A stretch of DNA of 25,632 nt from UBA5499 sp002426275 (GTDB taxonomy: Bacteria; Bacillota; DTU084), in NCBI GenBank assembly GCA_937888735.1, contig CALASN010000110.1, forward strand, positions 1 to 25,632. Direction: 5' to 3'. The notes beneath the pieces are model-generated. The model had not been told where the DNA came from and made no database searches. It saw nothing but the letters and a program-made list of their open reading frames with translations. Both the position numbers and the translations under genes were made by a program. Within the stretch, counting starts at the first letter, position 1, and the number at the start of each line of letters is the position of its first letter. This document shows, piece after piece, positions 14,387 through 21,639 of the stretch.

Positions 14387-15339
14387 TTAAAATTGCAGTC
14401 CTCATGGGCGGACGATCTCAAGAGCGCGAAATCTCTTTAGTCACGGGTAAGCAGGTAGCCGAAGCGCTTCGAACTCGCGGCTTTGAGGTGATTTGCCTTG
14501 ATATCACGGACACGCTTTACGAGTCTTTAATCAAGGAAAAGCCGCAATGCGTATATATAGCCTTGCATGGCAGCTTGGGTGAGGACGGATGCATTCAAGG
14601 CTTGCTTGAAATCTTAGATTTGCCTTATGTTGGCTCCGGAGTATTAGCCAGCGCTTTAGGTATGGATAAAGCTATGGCCAAAGAGCTTTTTCGCTCCCAG
14701 GCCATTCCCACGCCCCGGGGGATGCTGTTGGGAAAAGAGCAAGCATCAACAGCGCAGCTGTTAGAGAAATTCGGCCTGCCGCTGGTGGTCAAAGCCAATT
14801 CGCAAGGGTCGGCAGTCGGCGTATCGATTGTTAAGCGTGAAAGCCAGCTGCCAGCTGCCATAGAAAATGCTTTTACATATGATGATGAGGTGCTGGTGGA
14901 AGAATACATCGCCGGCACGGAGATCACAGTGGCGGTTTTGGGCAATCCTCCTCAGGCTTTGCCTGCCATTGAGATCGTCCCGCATAAAGATTTTTACGAT
15001 TATGAAGCTAAATATCAGCCTGGAATGAGCGATCATTTGATTCCGCCCAGATTGCCCGACAAGACCATCAAGGTGGCTCAGGAATTAGCTGTGAGAGCGC
15101 ACGCCTGCCTTCATTGTCGGGATATTTCCAGAGTGGATTTTCGCGTTACGCCTCAAGGAATGCCTTATGTACTTGAGATCAATACCCTGCCAGGTATGAC
15201 TGCCACCAGTCTGGTTCCAGATGCGGCCAAGGCCTGCGGCGTTTCTTTCGCCGAATTGGTAGAACGGTTAGTGCGCATGGCGTTAGAACGAAACGCGAAT
15301 AAGGAAGAGAGAGCTGGGAATACTATTTATCAGGGGTGA
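14383..15339 (+). CDS. ddl: D-alanine--D-alanine ligase
   Basis: A 318-residue ATP-grasp ligase that makes D-Ala-D-Ala for peptidoglycan precursors. It shows the N-terminal VLMGGRSQEREISL (glycine-rich), HGSLGEDGCIQGLLE, PYVGSGVLASALGMDK, the ATP-grasp lysine region LVVKANSQGSAVGVSI, EEYIAGTEITVAVLG and the metal-binding end YVLEINTLPGMT. The YDYEAKY element agrees with D-Ala rather than D-lactate specificity. Length is typical. The ATG overlaps the preceding stop by 4 bp. The common SAEHEVS motif of other Ddl enzymes is replaced by SQEREIS, which occurs in many Firmicute enzymes. Confidence 0.96.
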   Translation: MIKIAVLMGGRSQEREISLVTGKQVAEALRTRGFEVICLDITDTLYESLIKEKPQCVYIALHGSLGEDGCIQGLLEILDLPYVGSGVLASALGMDKAMAKELFRSQAIPTPRGMLLGKEQASTAQLLEKFGLPLVVKANSQGSAVGVSIVKRESQLPAAIENAFTYDDEVLVEEYIAGTEITVAVLGNPPQALPAIEIVPHKDFYDYEAKYQPGMSDHLIPPRLPDKTIKVAQELAVRAHACLHCRDISRVDFRVTPQGMPYVLEINTLPGMTATSLVPDAAKACGVSFAELVERLVRMALERNANKEERAGNTIYQG

Positions 15340-15344
15340 ACACA

Positions 15345-15533
15345 ATGGTTGAGAACGGGGAGCTTGACCTTGGCATTTCTGATGAAGAGCTTAGTCATAA
15401 ACTTACTGTTGGCGAGGCGGAGTATATTGGCAGTCGCAAGCGCCTTGACGGTCAAATCTGTGATTATTACCGCCTGTCCGATGGCGACCAGGTTAGCTAT
15501 ATTTTCAATGTCAGAGCTGAGAAGGAGGGGTGA
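15345..15533 (+). CDS. Small acidic protein after ddl, unknown
   Basis: A 62-residue protein (MVENGELDLGISDEELSHKL, then EYIGSRKRLDGQICDYYRLS). I do not recognise it. ATG 15345 is chosen with AGGGGTGA (15332-15339) 5 nt upstream; the in-frame GTG at 15336 lies inside that site. The site itself overlaps the ddl stop, so expression is probably coupled. No membrane segment or metal motif is visible. Confidence 0.6.
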   Translation: MVENGELDLGISDEELSHKLTVGEAEYIGSRKRLDGQICDYYRLSDGDQVSYIFNVRAEKEG

Positions 15534-15638
15534 GTCCTTCTTTCTTTTTATTCCTGGCAGGAATTAACCTGATTGTGTCGAAAATATTAATAGAGGGTAA
15601 GGAGCATTCGCTCCTAAAATATGAATAAGGAGGTTTGA

Positions 15639-16025
15639 TTGCCGATGGACACCTTAGGGAAAGAAGACGTCATAAACGGTTTGAAAAAGTGCAAACGCCT
15701 TGCCAAACAAGATTTGCTGGCCAGTAATCTGACTTCAAACCCGGAATTCTGGAACAAGCAGGCTGAAACCAGGCGGCAGACCTACAGCGTGCTGATCGAC
15801 CTTGTGGAGAGAAAAGGGATCGCGGCGGCAACAGATTACGCATTGAATTCCTTTGCCAAGCTTCCGCCAGATAACGGCGATTCACCTGAGATTAGAGGTC
15901 AGCGGCAAGCGTTGAAAATGTTTTTTACAATTTTAGGGTTTGATGAGCGAATAGCCCTCCAGGGAGCCAAGTCTACAGCTGGGATGATGCAGATACCGCC
16001 AGTTGTTGCCCAGGCGAACCTGTGA
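15639..16025 (+). CDS. Conserved-looking helical protein, unknown
   Basis: A 128-residue mainly helical protein with evenly spread charge (KEDVINGLKKCKRLAKQDLL, then EFWNKQAETRRQTYSVLIDL, then a C-terminal FFTILGFDERIALQG). I do not recognise the family. Start choice is uncertain: AAGGAGG (15627-15633) is 5 nt before TTG 15639 and 11 nt before ATG 15645. A GGAGC/GCTCC hairpin sits just upstream (about 15600-15615). A terminator follows within 50 bp, so this closes the ddl region. Confidence 0.6.
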   Translation: MPMDTLGKEDVINGLKKCKRLAKQDLLASNLTSNPEFWNKQAETRRQTYSVLIDLVERKGIAAATDYALNSFAKLPPDNGDSPEIRGQRQALKMFFTILGFDERIALQGAKSTAGMMQIPPVVAQANL

Positions 16026-16037
16026 GGGTTTTTTTAT

Positions 16038-16074
16038 AACGTGGAGCGGACGCTTTCGCCCCACGTTTCCTTTT
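16038..16074 (+). terminator. Rho-independent terminator
   Basis: AACGTGG (16038-16044) pairs with CCACGTT (16061-16067), extended by GCG/CGC across one mismatch, and is followed by TCCTTTT. Confidence 0.75.
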
Positions 16075-16079
16075 AGAAA

Positions 16080-16111
16080 AGTGATTTGTGGGCATACTAT
16101 AACAAATCACT
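16080..16111. repeat. Inverted repeat in the L,D-transpeptidase gene promoter region
   Basis: AGTGATTTGT and ACAAATCACT form perfect 10-bp arms around a 12-nt centre that contains CATACTATA. It ends just before the ribosome binding site. It could be a repressor operator or an mRNA hairpin near the start. The centre resembles the -10 element of mother-cell sigma factors (CATA-N3-TA), but I find no convincing -35. Confidence 0.6.
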
Positions 16112-16129
16112 CTAAAAGGAGGAGCTTTC

Positions 16130-17173
16130 TTGAAGTATAGGGTAGCTGCTCTTATCTTGATCTGTCTGTTCACCACAATAGGATGGCTATCTCACAACGG
16201 TAGGGAAGCCAGCAGGCCAAAGGCATCTCAGCCAGCGGCCCCGTCTCCGTCGGCAAAAAAAAGCCCGCCTGCTCAGACGCCTAAAGCTGAGGCTACAGAA
16301 ACAGCGGCGATTCCTGGTTGTTTATGTACAGATGAGCCTGTGAATCTTGTCTTGACAAAAGGCGACTCTGGTCCGTCTGTGGAAAACCTACAAGCCTGGC
16401 TCTTCTCTTTGGGCTATGACCCCGGACCTGTGGACGGTAAGTTCGGCCCGCGCACCCAGACGGCAGTTAAGAGGTTTCAGCAGAAACACAAGCTGCAGGC
16501 AAACGGGATCGTGCAGCGCCAAACTTGGGACGTGCTGTCAGAGCAAGAGCTGCTGGAAACATCTTCCGTCAAGCTGAAAGCTCCTGAAGGAGAGATCAGC
16601 TTATTATTGGAAATTGATAACAGAAGGCTCACTGTGGTTGCCGACGGTAAACCCTATCACCACTTTCTGATCGCCATCGGCAAATCCGAAACTCCTTCGC
16701 CAGTAGGAGACTGGAAAATCATCAATAAATACGTCCATGTTGGTAAAAGCTATGGCACCAGATGGATGGGTTTGAACGTTCCCTGGGGAACTTATGGCAT
16801 TCATGGTACCAATAGACCGGGCAGCGTCGGCTCCCCTGCCAGTCACGGCTGTTTTCGAATGTGGAACCGCGATGTGGAAGTTTTATTTTCCTGGGTAAAG
16901 GTGGGAACCAGGGTAAAAGTGGTCAACGGCGGCAGTTTTGAACCTTTGGGCTGGCAAAGACGCAGATTACATCACGGCGAGCGAGGCGCGGACGTTTTCT
17001 TTGTGCAAAAGCGCCTCAGACAGTTTAATCTTTTGCAAGACGAGCCTGACGGTGTTTACGGCAATTCCACGCAGCAAGCCGTAACTGAGTTTCAACGGAA
17101 AAAGCAGCTTCAAGCTACAGGCGAGGTGGATCTGGCGACTTATAAAGCTTTAGGTTTTATGAACTTTGAGTGA
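16130..17173 (+). CDS. L,D-transpeptidase (YkuD) with two peptidoglycan-binding domains
   Basis: A 347-residue exported protein. Residues 5-21 form a signal peptide or anchor; 25-60 are a Pro/Ala/Ser/Lys-rich linker typical of wall-crossing regions. Residues about 78-138 are a peptidoglycan-binding type 1 repeat (GYDPGPVDGKFGPRTQTAVK). Residues 155-268 are the YkuD catalytic domain with His225 (GIHGT), His239 and the nucleophile Cys241 in SHGCFRMW. Residues about 282-343 are a second binding repeat (DGVYGNSTQQAVTEFQ). It would cross-link peptidoglycan or remodel the spore or vegetative wall outside the membrane. TTG 16130 follows AAAGGAGG by 7 nt. The gene is flanked by terminators and so is monocistronic. 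Confidence 0.93.
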   Translation: MKYRVAALILICLFTTIGWLSHNGREASRPKASQPAAPSPSAKKSPPAQTPKAEATETAAIPGCLCTDEPVNLVLTKGDSGPSVENLQAWLFSLGYDPGPVDGKFGPRTQTAVKRFQQKHKLQANGIVQRQTWDVLSEQELLETSSVKLKAPEGEISLLLEIDNRRLTVVADGKPYHHFLIAIGKSETPSPVGDWKIINKYVHVGKSYGTRWMGLNVPWGTYGIHGTNRPGSVGSPASHGCFRMWNRDVEVLFSWVKVGTRVKVVNGGSFEPLGWQRRRLHHGERGADVFFVQKRLRQFNLLQDEPDGVYGNSTQQAVTEFQRKKQLQATGEVDLATYKALGFMNFE

Positions 17174-17195
17174 GCAGAGCTCACTCTCTTTTTTT
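17168..17195 (+). terminator. Rho-independent terminator overlapping the L,D-transpeptidase stop codon
   Basis: GAGTGAGC (17168-17175), loop AGA, GCTCACTC (17179-17186), then TCTTTTTTT. The TGA stop (17171-17173) lies in the 5' arm. Confidence 0.92.
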
Positions 17196-17239
17196 GAGAA
17201 ATATGAAGTCCGGAACCCAGACGCGCCCAGCGCTGGAGC

Positions 17240-18220
17240 TCAGCGATTTAGCATGATTTGCCAGCTGGAACGGCCAAGGGTAACGAGCTGCCGATTTAAG
17301 CTGGATTCGAACGGCACATCTCCTTCTACGGCCAGATAAGCGGTTTTCGCCTTATGACCAGGGGGCGTGAGTTTTGAGATCTCTTCTTCTAAGTCCAGCA
17401 GTTGCTCTGGCTCCGGCCGCCACAGCAGCACTTCGCCGGCAAAAAAGGAGAACGTGGGCCCCCAGGAAACCACGGGCTGCATCAAGCTGCGAGCCTCCGG
17501 TTCAGTTTGCGCCAGCAGCATTGCGGACTGCTGGCAAAGCGTTCCCATGGCCTGGGGGCTTTTCAGATAGCCTGTCAGCCTGGGGAAAGTGACGATTGCC
17601 GAATTAAGACCCAGAAGCTCTTTAATTTGCATTAGCTTCTCCAGGGGAAGAGCGTCGCGACAAAAACCGTGGGCTATCAGCGGCTTCTTATTTGGCCCTC
17701 CGATCACAGGGCAAATGAGCATTTCAGGCTCAAGAGAAAGGTTAGGCAGATGATGGCCACCGTCGAAGATCACAGCTCTTGCGATGCCTGATTTTTTCAG
17801 TAGCTTAACCGAAGAGTGATCCCGTTCGCTTTGTCTGGCCCTGTCTGCAGCCGACGAATCACAGATCAGATCAGCGCCTGCTTGTACAGCCTTTTGGGTG
17901 GCGCTATTGACATAAGCGATTCTTTCTTGGTAGCTGAGCGCATTTAGTTCCCAGGGAGTGAAGACCACGATTAAAAAAACAGTGTCTTCAACTTCGGTTT
18001 CCGGAAGCTGGCGGCTGCTGAGTACTTTCCATTTTTTAAAAGTCTGGCTTGGCCATGAACCCCTGTCATTAACTGTCAGGAGCTTTTGTCCTTGCCAGCA
18101 GAGAAGCTCTTTGGTGCATTCTCCGGCCAACCAATAATAAATTGGCAGCGGCCAGACGATAATCTGAAGAACTAGTAAGGCGCCTGCGATGACCAGCGCC
18201 ACGGTCAGTTTTTTCTTCAC
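17240..18220 (-). CDS. Membrane-anchored or exported protein of unknown family
   Basis: A 326-residue protein. Residues 5-31 form one strong hydrophobic segment (VALVIAGALLVLQIIVWPLP) after a basic MKKK start, without a clear cleavage site, so it is probably anchored with the rest outside. The external part has segments such as AVIFDGGHHLPNL, PVIGGPNKKPLIAHGF and FSFFAGEVLLWRPEPEQLLDLE, but no motif I can tie to a function. GTG 18220 is chosen: GAGGTGAT lies 4-5 nt upstream, whereas the in-frame GTG 18229 is inside that site. It is divergent from the cis-prenyltransferase-like gene across a 71-bp gap, so the two could share regulation. Confidence 0.7.
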   Translation of the reverse strand: MKKKLTVALVIAGALLVLQIIVWPLPIYYWLAGECTKELLCWQGQKLLTVNDRGSWPSQTFKKWKVLSSRQLPETEVEDTVFLIVVFTPWELNALSYQERIAYVNSATQKAVQAGADLICDSSAADRARQSERDHSSVKLLKKSGIARAVIFDGGHHLPNLSLEPEMLICPVIGGPNKKPLIAHGFCRDALPLEKLMQIKELLGLNSAIVTFPRLTGYLKSPQAMGTLCQQSAMLLAQTEPEARSLMQPVVSWGPTFSFFAGEVLLWRPEPEQLLDLEEEISKLTPPGHKAKTAYLAVEGDVPFESSLNRQLVTLGRSSWQIMLNR

Positions 18221-18291
18221 TTGGATCACCTCGCAGTTAGTTTGTCCATTTCATAATTCTCTATCGTGCTTGGCGGATAAATTCGGTTGAG

Positions 18292-18981
18292 ATGGACAAT
18301 ACTAGCTCTATGATGAATTATCTTTTCAGCAGATTGCCAAAACATGTAGGGATTATCCCAGACGGAAACAGGCGTTGGGCTGTGCGTCAGGGGAAGGGTA
18401 AGGAAGAGGGATATGAGTGTGGCCTAGAGCCAGGACTTGAGCTCTACAAGCTCTGCCGGGAATTAGGAATTCCAGAACTTACCTTTTACGGTTTTACCCA
18501 TGACAACACCAAGCGGCCTGCCATCCAAAAGCACGCCTTCCAGCAGGCCTGCGTAAAAGCAGTTCAAATGCTGGCAGATCATGATGCATCTCTGCTCGTG
18601 GTTGGCAACCATACTTCAGGCTCCTTTCCCAAGGAACTGCTGCCGTTCATCAATCGTAAATCCTTTGGTCAAGGCGGGATAAAGGTGAATTTTCTCGTTA
18701 ATTACGATTGGCAGTGGGATTTATATCAGGCCAGCCAAAGCCAGCTTGCCTCCGGAGGAAACAGCCGCCAGCTTGCCTCAACCATTGCCTCATACGACGT
18801 CTCCAGAGTGGATTTGATCGTGCGGTGGGGAGGACGCAGGCGACTCAGCGGTTTTTTGCCGGTACAGTCTGTGTATGCTGACTTCTACGTACTAGACGAT
18901 TATTGGCCGGATTTTCGGCCTGAACAGTTTATTGAAGCTCTCAGATGGTATGAAGAGCAAGACGTGACATTGGGAGGTTAA
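18292..18981 (+). CDS. Divergent cis-prenyltransferase (undecaprenyl diphosphate synthase family) paralogue
   Basis: A 229-residue protein of the UppS fold. The first motif HVGIIPDGNRRWA (18-30) keeps the catalytic Asp24 but reads DGNRRW instead of DGNGRW. TFYGFTHDNTKRP takes the place of the usual YxFSxENxxRP, with Asp for Glu. Near the C-terminus, VRWGGRRRLSGFLPVQSVYA aligns with RTGGExRxSNFLxWQ, with Arg where the Mg2+-binding Glu (E213 in E. coli UppS) should be. The WPDF ending is kept. It may use another prenyl substrate, act as a non-catalytic subunit, or do something else. It is unlikely to be the main UppS, which usually sits with frr and cdsA. The start is weakly supported (GGTTGAG only); ATG 18310 is an alternative. 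A terminator follows at once. Confidence 0.82.
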   Translation: MDNTSSMMNYLFSRLPKHVGIIPDGNRRWAVRQGKGKEEGYECGLEPGLELYKLCRELGIPELTFYGFTHDNTKRPAIQKHAFQQACVKAVQMLADHDASLLVVGNHTSGSFPKELLPFINRKSFGQGGIKVNFLVNYDWQWDLYQASQSQLASGGNSRQLASTIASYDVSRVDLIVRWGGRRRLSGFLPVQSVYADFYVLDDYWPDFRPEQFIEALRWYEEQDVTLGG

Positions 18982-19006
18982 CGCAGGGTAGTTGCCCTGC
19001 GTTTTT
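18981..19006 (+). terminator. Rho-independent terminator
   Basis: ACGCAGGG (18981-18988) pairs with CCCTGCGT (18995-19002) around TAGTTG and is followed by TTTT. Confidence 0.9.
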
Positions 19007-19018
19007 ATCTTCATGTGA

Positions 19019-19047
19019 TTGCGGATTATATTTATATATGGTAAAAT
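19019..19047 (+). promoter_or_regulatory. Candidate promoter of the HEPN/MNT pair
   Basis: TTGCGG (19019-19024) and TAAAAT (19042-19047) with a 17-bp AT-rich spacer, 33 bp before the HEPN gene start. Confidence 0.55.
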
Positions 19048-19080
19048 TTAAGAAAGATTTCAAAAAAGGCGGATCGTAAT

Positions 19081-19512
19081 ATGAGTCATACTAATTTAAT
19101 CGATCATGATGAGTATAATCGGTGGTATGATCAAGCGAAATATACTGTGTGCTCTGCGCAAAATGATTTAGAGAAGAATGATTTTGTCTGGGCTTCATTT
19201 AAATTCCAGCAGGCTGGGGAGTATGCTGGAAAAGCTCTCTTGCGAGCATTAGGGCTGCCTGCTCGCGGTCATTCCATCCTGATGCTGTTAAAAGAACTTG
19301 CCGAGCAAGGTCTAGAGATTACCGAAGAAGTGAAGTCTGCAGCGAGGGAGCTTGATCGTCACTATATTCCACCAAGATATCCAGATGCGTTTCCCTCAGG
19401 TAGCCCCTATGAATTTTATGATCAAAAAACAGCGTACTCGGCTTTTCAAGCTGCAAACACCTTAATAGACTTCGTTCAGGCATTAAAGGAGGGGCTTGAA
19501 AGAGATGCATAA
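19081..19512 (+). CDS. HEPN domain protein
   Basis: A 143-residue helical protein of the HEPN superfamily: WYDQAKYTVCSAQNDLEKND, then FVWASFKFQQAGEYAGKALL, GLPARGHSILMLLKEL and LDRHYIPPRYPDAFPSGSPY are typical of the HEPN proteins encoded next to minimal nucleotidyltransferases. Arg89-x4-His94 (RELDRH) resembles the RX4-6H RNase motif of HEPN toxins. In this subfamily, however, the LDxxYIPxRYPDA segment is conserved as a whole, so RNase activity is uncertain. AAAGGCGG lies about 8 nt before ATG 19081. It overlaps the nucleotidyltransferase gene by 8-17 bp. A HepT/MntA-like toxin-antitoxin role is possible but unproven. Confidence 0.85.
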   Translation: MSHTNLIDHDEYNRWYDQAKYTVCSAQNDLEKNDFVWASFKFQQAGEYAGKALLRALGLPARGHSILMLLKELAEQGLEITEEVKSAARELDRHYIPPRYPDAFPSGSPYEFYDQKTAYSAFQAANTLIDFVQALKEGLERDA

Positions 19513-19852
19513 AGTTCTTCAAAAGCGAAAAGAACAACAAAAACAACTGGTGGAGCTAGCTAAATCTTATGCTCAAGCCTTAAACAAACAGCTTGGTGGT
19601 CCTGTTACTGCGATCTTGACTGGCTCTGTAGCCAGAGGGGATTTTAATCTGCATAGCGACATTGACGTCTTAGTTGTTTCCGCAAAACTGCCAGCGGATC
19701 CTTTGGAACGGTCCAAACTGCTTTACAGTGTAGCGCCGCCGCGCGTCGAACCGAAAGGTTTCTCTCCAGAAGAGTTTCAAGCTTTCAAAAGCAAAAACAA
19801 TCCTCTGATCACGGATGCGTTAAGCTACGGTATACCGCTGAATGAGGACTAA
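19505..19852 (+). CDS. Minimal nucleotidyltransferase (MNT) domain protein
   Basis: A 115-residue protein with the polymerase-beta-type nucleotidyltransferase motif TGSVARGDFNLHSDIDVLVV; the two aspartates of SDIDV and the GS pair bind metal and NTP. MNT partners of HEPN proteins can AMPylate the HEPN toxin in known HepT/MntA systems. Two starts are possible: ATG 19505 (12 nt after AGGAGG at 19487-19492) and TTG 19496 (only 3 nt after it). Either way the gene overlaps the end of the HEPN gene, implying coupled translation. A 24-bp palindrome follows. Confidence 0.85.
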   Translation: MHKVLQKRKEQQKQLVELAKSYAQALNKQLGGPVTAILTGSVARGDFNLHSDIDVLVVSAKLPADPLERSKLLYSVAPPRVEPKGFSPEEFQAFKSKNNPLITDALSYGIPLNED

Positions 19853-19910
19853 ATTTTGAGCGCGTTTTTACTTCGCATAATGTATCTTATGTAAACTAAG
19901 ATGAGTTTTT

Positions 19911-19934
19911 AAAGCGGGCAAATTTGCCCGCTTT
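19911..19934. terminator. Palindromic terminator between convergent genes
   Basis: AAAGCGGGCAAA with TTTGCCCGCTTT, a perfect 24-bp palindrome between the MNT gene and the convergent zinc-ribbon gene, whose TAA overlaps it. The A-stem/U-stem ends allow it to work in both directions. Confidence 0.75.
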
Positions 19935-20109
19935 AATCTGTGTCTTGCTCGTTCACTTTCCTCTCAGCTATAGGATGTTCATCACTGATGATGCCTACAA
20001 AGACTGGGACTTCTGTGATATCGGCATTACACTGAGGACAGACCCATGGTCCGTTCTCGCTGGACGAGTAGGATTTGCTGTGACAATGGGGACATATTTT
20101 CGTGAACAA
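19933..20109 (-). CDS. Small zinc-ribbon protein
   Basis: A 58-residue protein with two CxxC pairs, KICPHCHSK and WVCPQCNAD, about 18 residues apart, forming a zinc ribbon. It has an acidic polar tail. TTG 20109 is chosen because TAGGAGGG lies 8 nt upstream on the minus strand; the open frame runs further but through a repetitive SGSGER stretch with no site. Function is unknown. It is last in a minus-strand series after the yjbQ-family gene, separated by 165 bp. Confidence 0.65.
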   Translation of the reverse strand: MFTKICPHCHSKSYSSSENGPWVCPQCNADITEVPVFVGIISDEHPIAERKVNEQDTD

Positions 20110-20274
20110 ATCATTGTCCCTCCTATAACCACTTACTCGTTCTCCGCTCCCGCTTCGCTCCGGGAAATAGTTTTCCCCCAATGGACTATTTCGTTAGTAG
20201 CCGCTACTTTTCCTGCAAGCATTTACAGAGTTTATGTAAAAGATTTGTTTTTTCAGTGAAAAATATGTAGCGTA

Positions 20275-20667
20275 TCACGTAAAGGACAATAATATCTTCC
20301 TGCTGCGCGGACCGTCAAATTCTGCCAGAAAAATTCCCTGCCAGATTCCCAGCTGTAATCTACCGGCCACCACAGGTATGCTTTGGCTGTTACCGCAAAG
20401 AATCGCTTTAATATGAGCCGCGGCATTGCCCTCTAAATGTTGCCAGTTAGCTCCCCAAGGAACTAGCTTTTCAAGGAAATCAGCAAGATCGCTGCGCACT
20501 GCCGGATCGCTGCTTTCGTTGATGAAGATTCCTGCCGTGGTATGCTGTACGCAGACAGTGCACAGTCCGTTTTTAACGCTTAATTCCTCAATGGCTCTTT
20601 GCACTTTGGAAGTGATGTTGAGGAAATCCGTACGGTTTGTGGTTGTTACTGTAAGTTGTTTCAACAT
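20275..20667 (-). CDS. YjbQ/UPF0047 family protein
   Basis: A 130-residue protein of the YjbQ (UPF0047) family: a ITSKVQRAIEEL start, CVQHTTAGIFINESSDPAVR, HLEGNAAAHIKAIL and a final LGIWQGIFLAEFDGPRSRKI. The conserved His and Glu/Asp residues (QHTTA, NESSDP, H of AAAHIK, EFDGPR) are all kept. Some members have weak thiamine phosphate synthase activity in vitro, but the physiological role is unknown. GGGAGGC lies about 10 nt before the ATG. It follows the FmdB-type gene by 45 bp and is probably co-transcribed. Confidence 0.93.
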   Translation of the reverse strand: MLKQLTVTTTNRTDFLNITSKVQRAIEELSVKNGLCTVCVQHTTAGIFINESSDPAVRSDLADFLEKLVPWGANWQHLEGNAAAHIKAILCGNSQSIPVVAGRLQLGIWQGIFLAEFDGPRSRKILLSFT

Positions 20668-20712
20668 TATGAAAACGCCTCCCAGACCAAGACACAGAGC
20701 CTTGGTCGACTT

Positions 20713-20940
20713 TTAGTGATGGCAACTGCTGCAGTTTTTTGCGGAACAACCGCCACAGTTAGCTTCAGCTCCAGCGCTCATGGTACTGCCTGTGACCATG
20801 CGAAAGCCAAAATTGGAGAGCAAACGTTTTACGTTTTTACTTCCGCATTTAGCACACACTGGTAGTTCTTTATCCGTAGAGAGAAAGAGTTGTTCAAAAG
20901 TAGCATGACAATCCTGACAACGATATTCGAAAATAGGCAT
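20713..20940 (-). CDS. FmdB-family zinc-ribbon protein
   Basis: A 75-residue protein with the FmdB/CxxC_CxxC_SSSS layout: MPIFEYRCQDCHATFEQL, then LPVCAKCGSKNVKRL, and a Ser/Gly/Cys-rich tail (NCGGCSAKNCSSCHH) that could bind another metal ion. The family is often called a regulatory protein for historical reasons, but no specific function is known. ATG 20940 is preceded by AAGGAGTG at a good distance; the longer open frame has no site. It starts 47 bp after pduL on the minus strand. Confidence 0.88.
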   Translation of the reverse strand: MPIFEYRCQDCHATFEQLFLSTDKELPVCAKCGSKNVKRLLSNFGFRMVTGSTMSAGAEANCGGCSAKNCSSCHH

Positions 20941-20987
20941 CTGGTAGCACTCCTTGTCTATATTATACGCTAATTTAACAGAAAATA

Positions 20988-21575
20988 TCACCGTAAGATT
21001 TCAACTAGCTGTCCATTTTTAATTTCCGCCGCATTGGCTTCATCAGTGTCCACATGAAAGTCCAGGGCAAACTTATCGCTAACCCGTATTAAGACCTGGT
21101 CAAATGTTAAAGCGCGGTCTCCTTCCGCGACTCGTACGGAAACTATATCCTTGTCTTTCAGTCCGAGTCTTTCGGAGTCCTGAGGAGTCATGTGGATATG
21201 CCGCTTGGCGATGATCGCGCCTTCAGTGAGCTCTATTTCTCCTTTGGGACCTACAACTTTCAACGGCGCTGAATTTGCAAGATCCCCGGAATCTCTCACA
21301 GGAGGTTTGATGCCCAGTGAAAAAGCATCTGTCCGAGAGATTTCAACCTGAGTTTGCGCTCGTAGCGGCCCTAAGACCCGAACATTTTTAATTTCTCGCT
21401 TGGGACCTACGAGCGTTACCTGCTCTTCGGCAGAAAACTGCCCTGGTTGGGTGAGCGCTTTGACGAAGGTGAGCTCAGAACCAGGGCCAAAGAGTTTATC
21501 CATATCTTCCCGATTCAAATGAATATGGCGGGCGGAGATTCCCACCGTCACTTTAGAAATAATTTGCCTGTCCAA
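20988..21575 (-). CDS. pduL: Phosphate propanoyltransferase / phosphotransacylase, PduL family
   Basis: A 195-residue PduL-type phosphotransacylase that moves acyl groups between CoA and phosphate. The metal-binding HxH pairs are visible in VGISARHIHL and IIAKRHIHMT, with DFHVDTDEANA near the C-terminus, as in the two-barrel PduL fold. It lacks the N-terminal encapsulation peptide of microcompartment forms and no microcompartment gene is near, so it is likely a cytoplasmic acetyl- or propionyl-phosphate enzyme replacing Pta. It starts at TTG 21575 after AAGGGATGA. A consensus promoter lies upstream on the minus strand (21611-21638). It leads the minus-strand set pduL-fmdB-yjbQ. Confidence 0.93.
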   Translation of the reverse strand: MDRQIISKVTVGISARHIHLNREDMDKLFGPGSELTFVKALTQPGQFSAEEQVTLVGPKREIKNVRVLGPLRAQTQVEISRTDAFSLGIKPPVRDSGDLANSAPLKVVGPKGEIELTEGAIIAKRHIHMTPQDSERLGLKDKDIVSVRVAEGDRALTFDQVLIRVSDKFALDFHVDTDEANAAEIKNGQLVEILR

Positions 21576-21610
21576 TTTGGGTCATCCCTTTCCATAAACT
21601 AGGTTATTCT

Positions 21611-21638
21611 ATTATAATAGTTATACGACATCTGACAA
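21611..21638 (-). promoter_or_regulatory. Sigma-A promoter of the pduL operon
   Basis: On the minus strand, TTGTCA (21633-21638) and a perfect TATAAT (21611-21616) are spaced by 16 bp. The leader is short, about 30 nt. Confidence 0.78.
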
Positions 21639-21639
21639 A

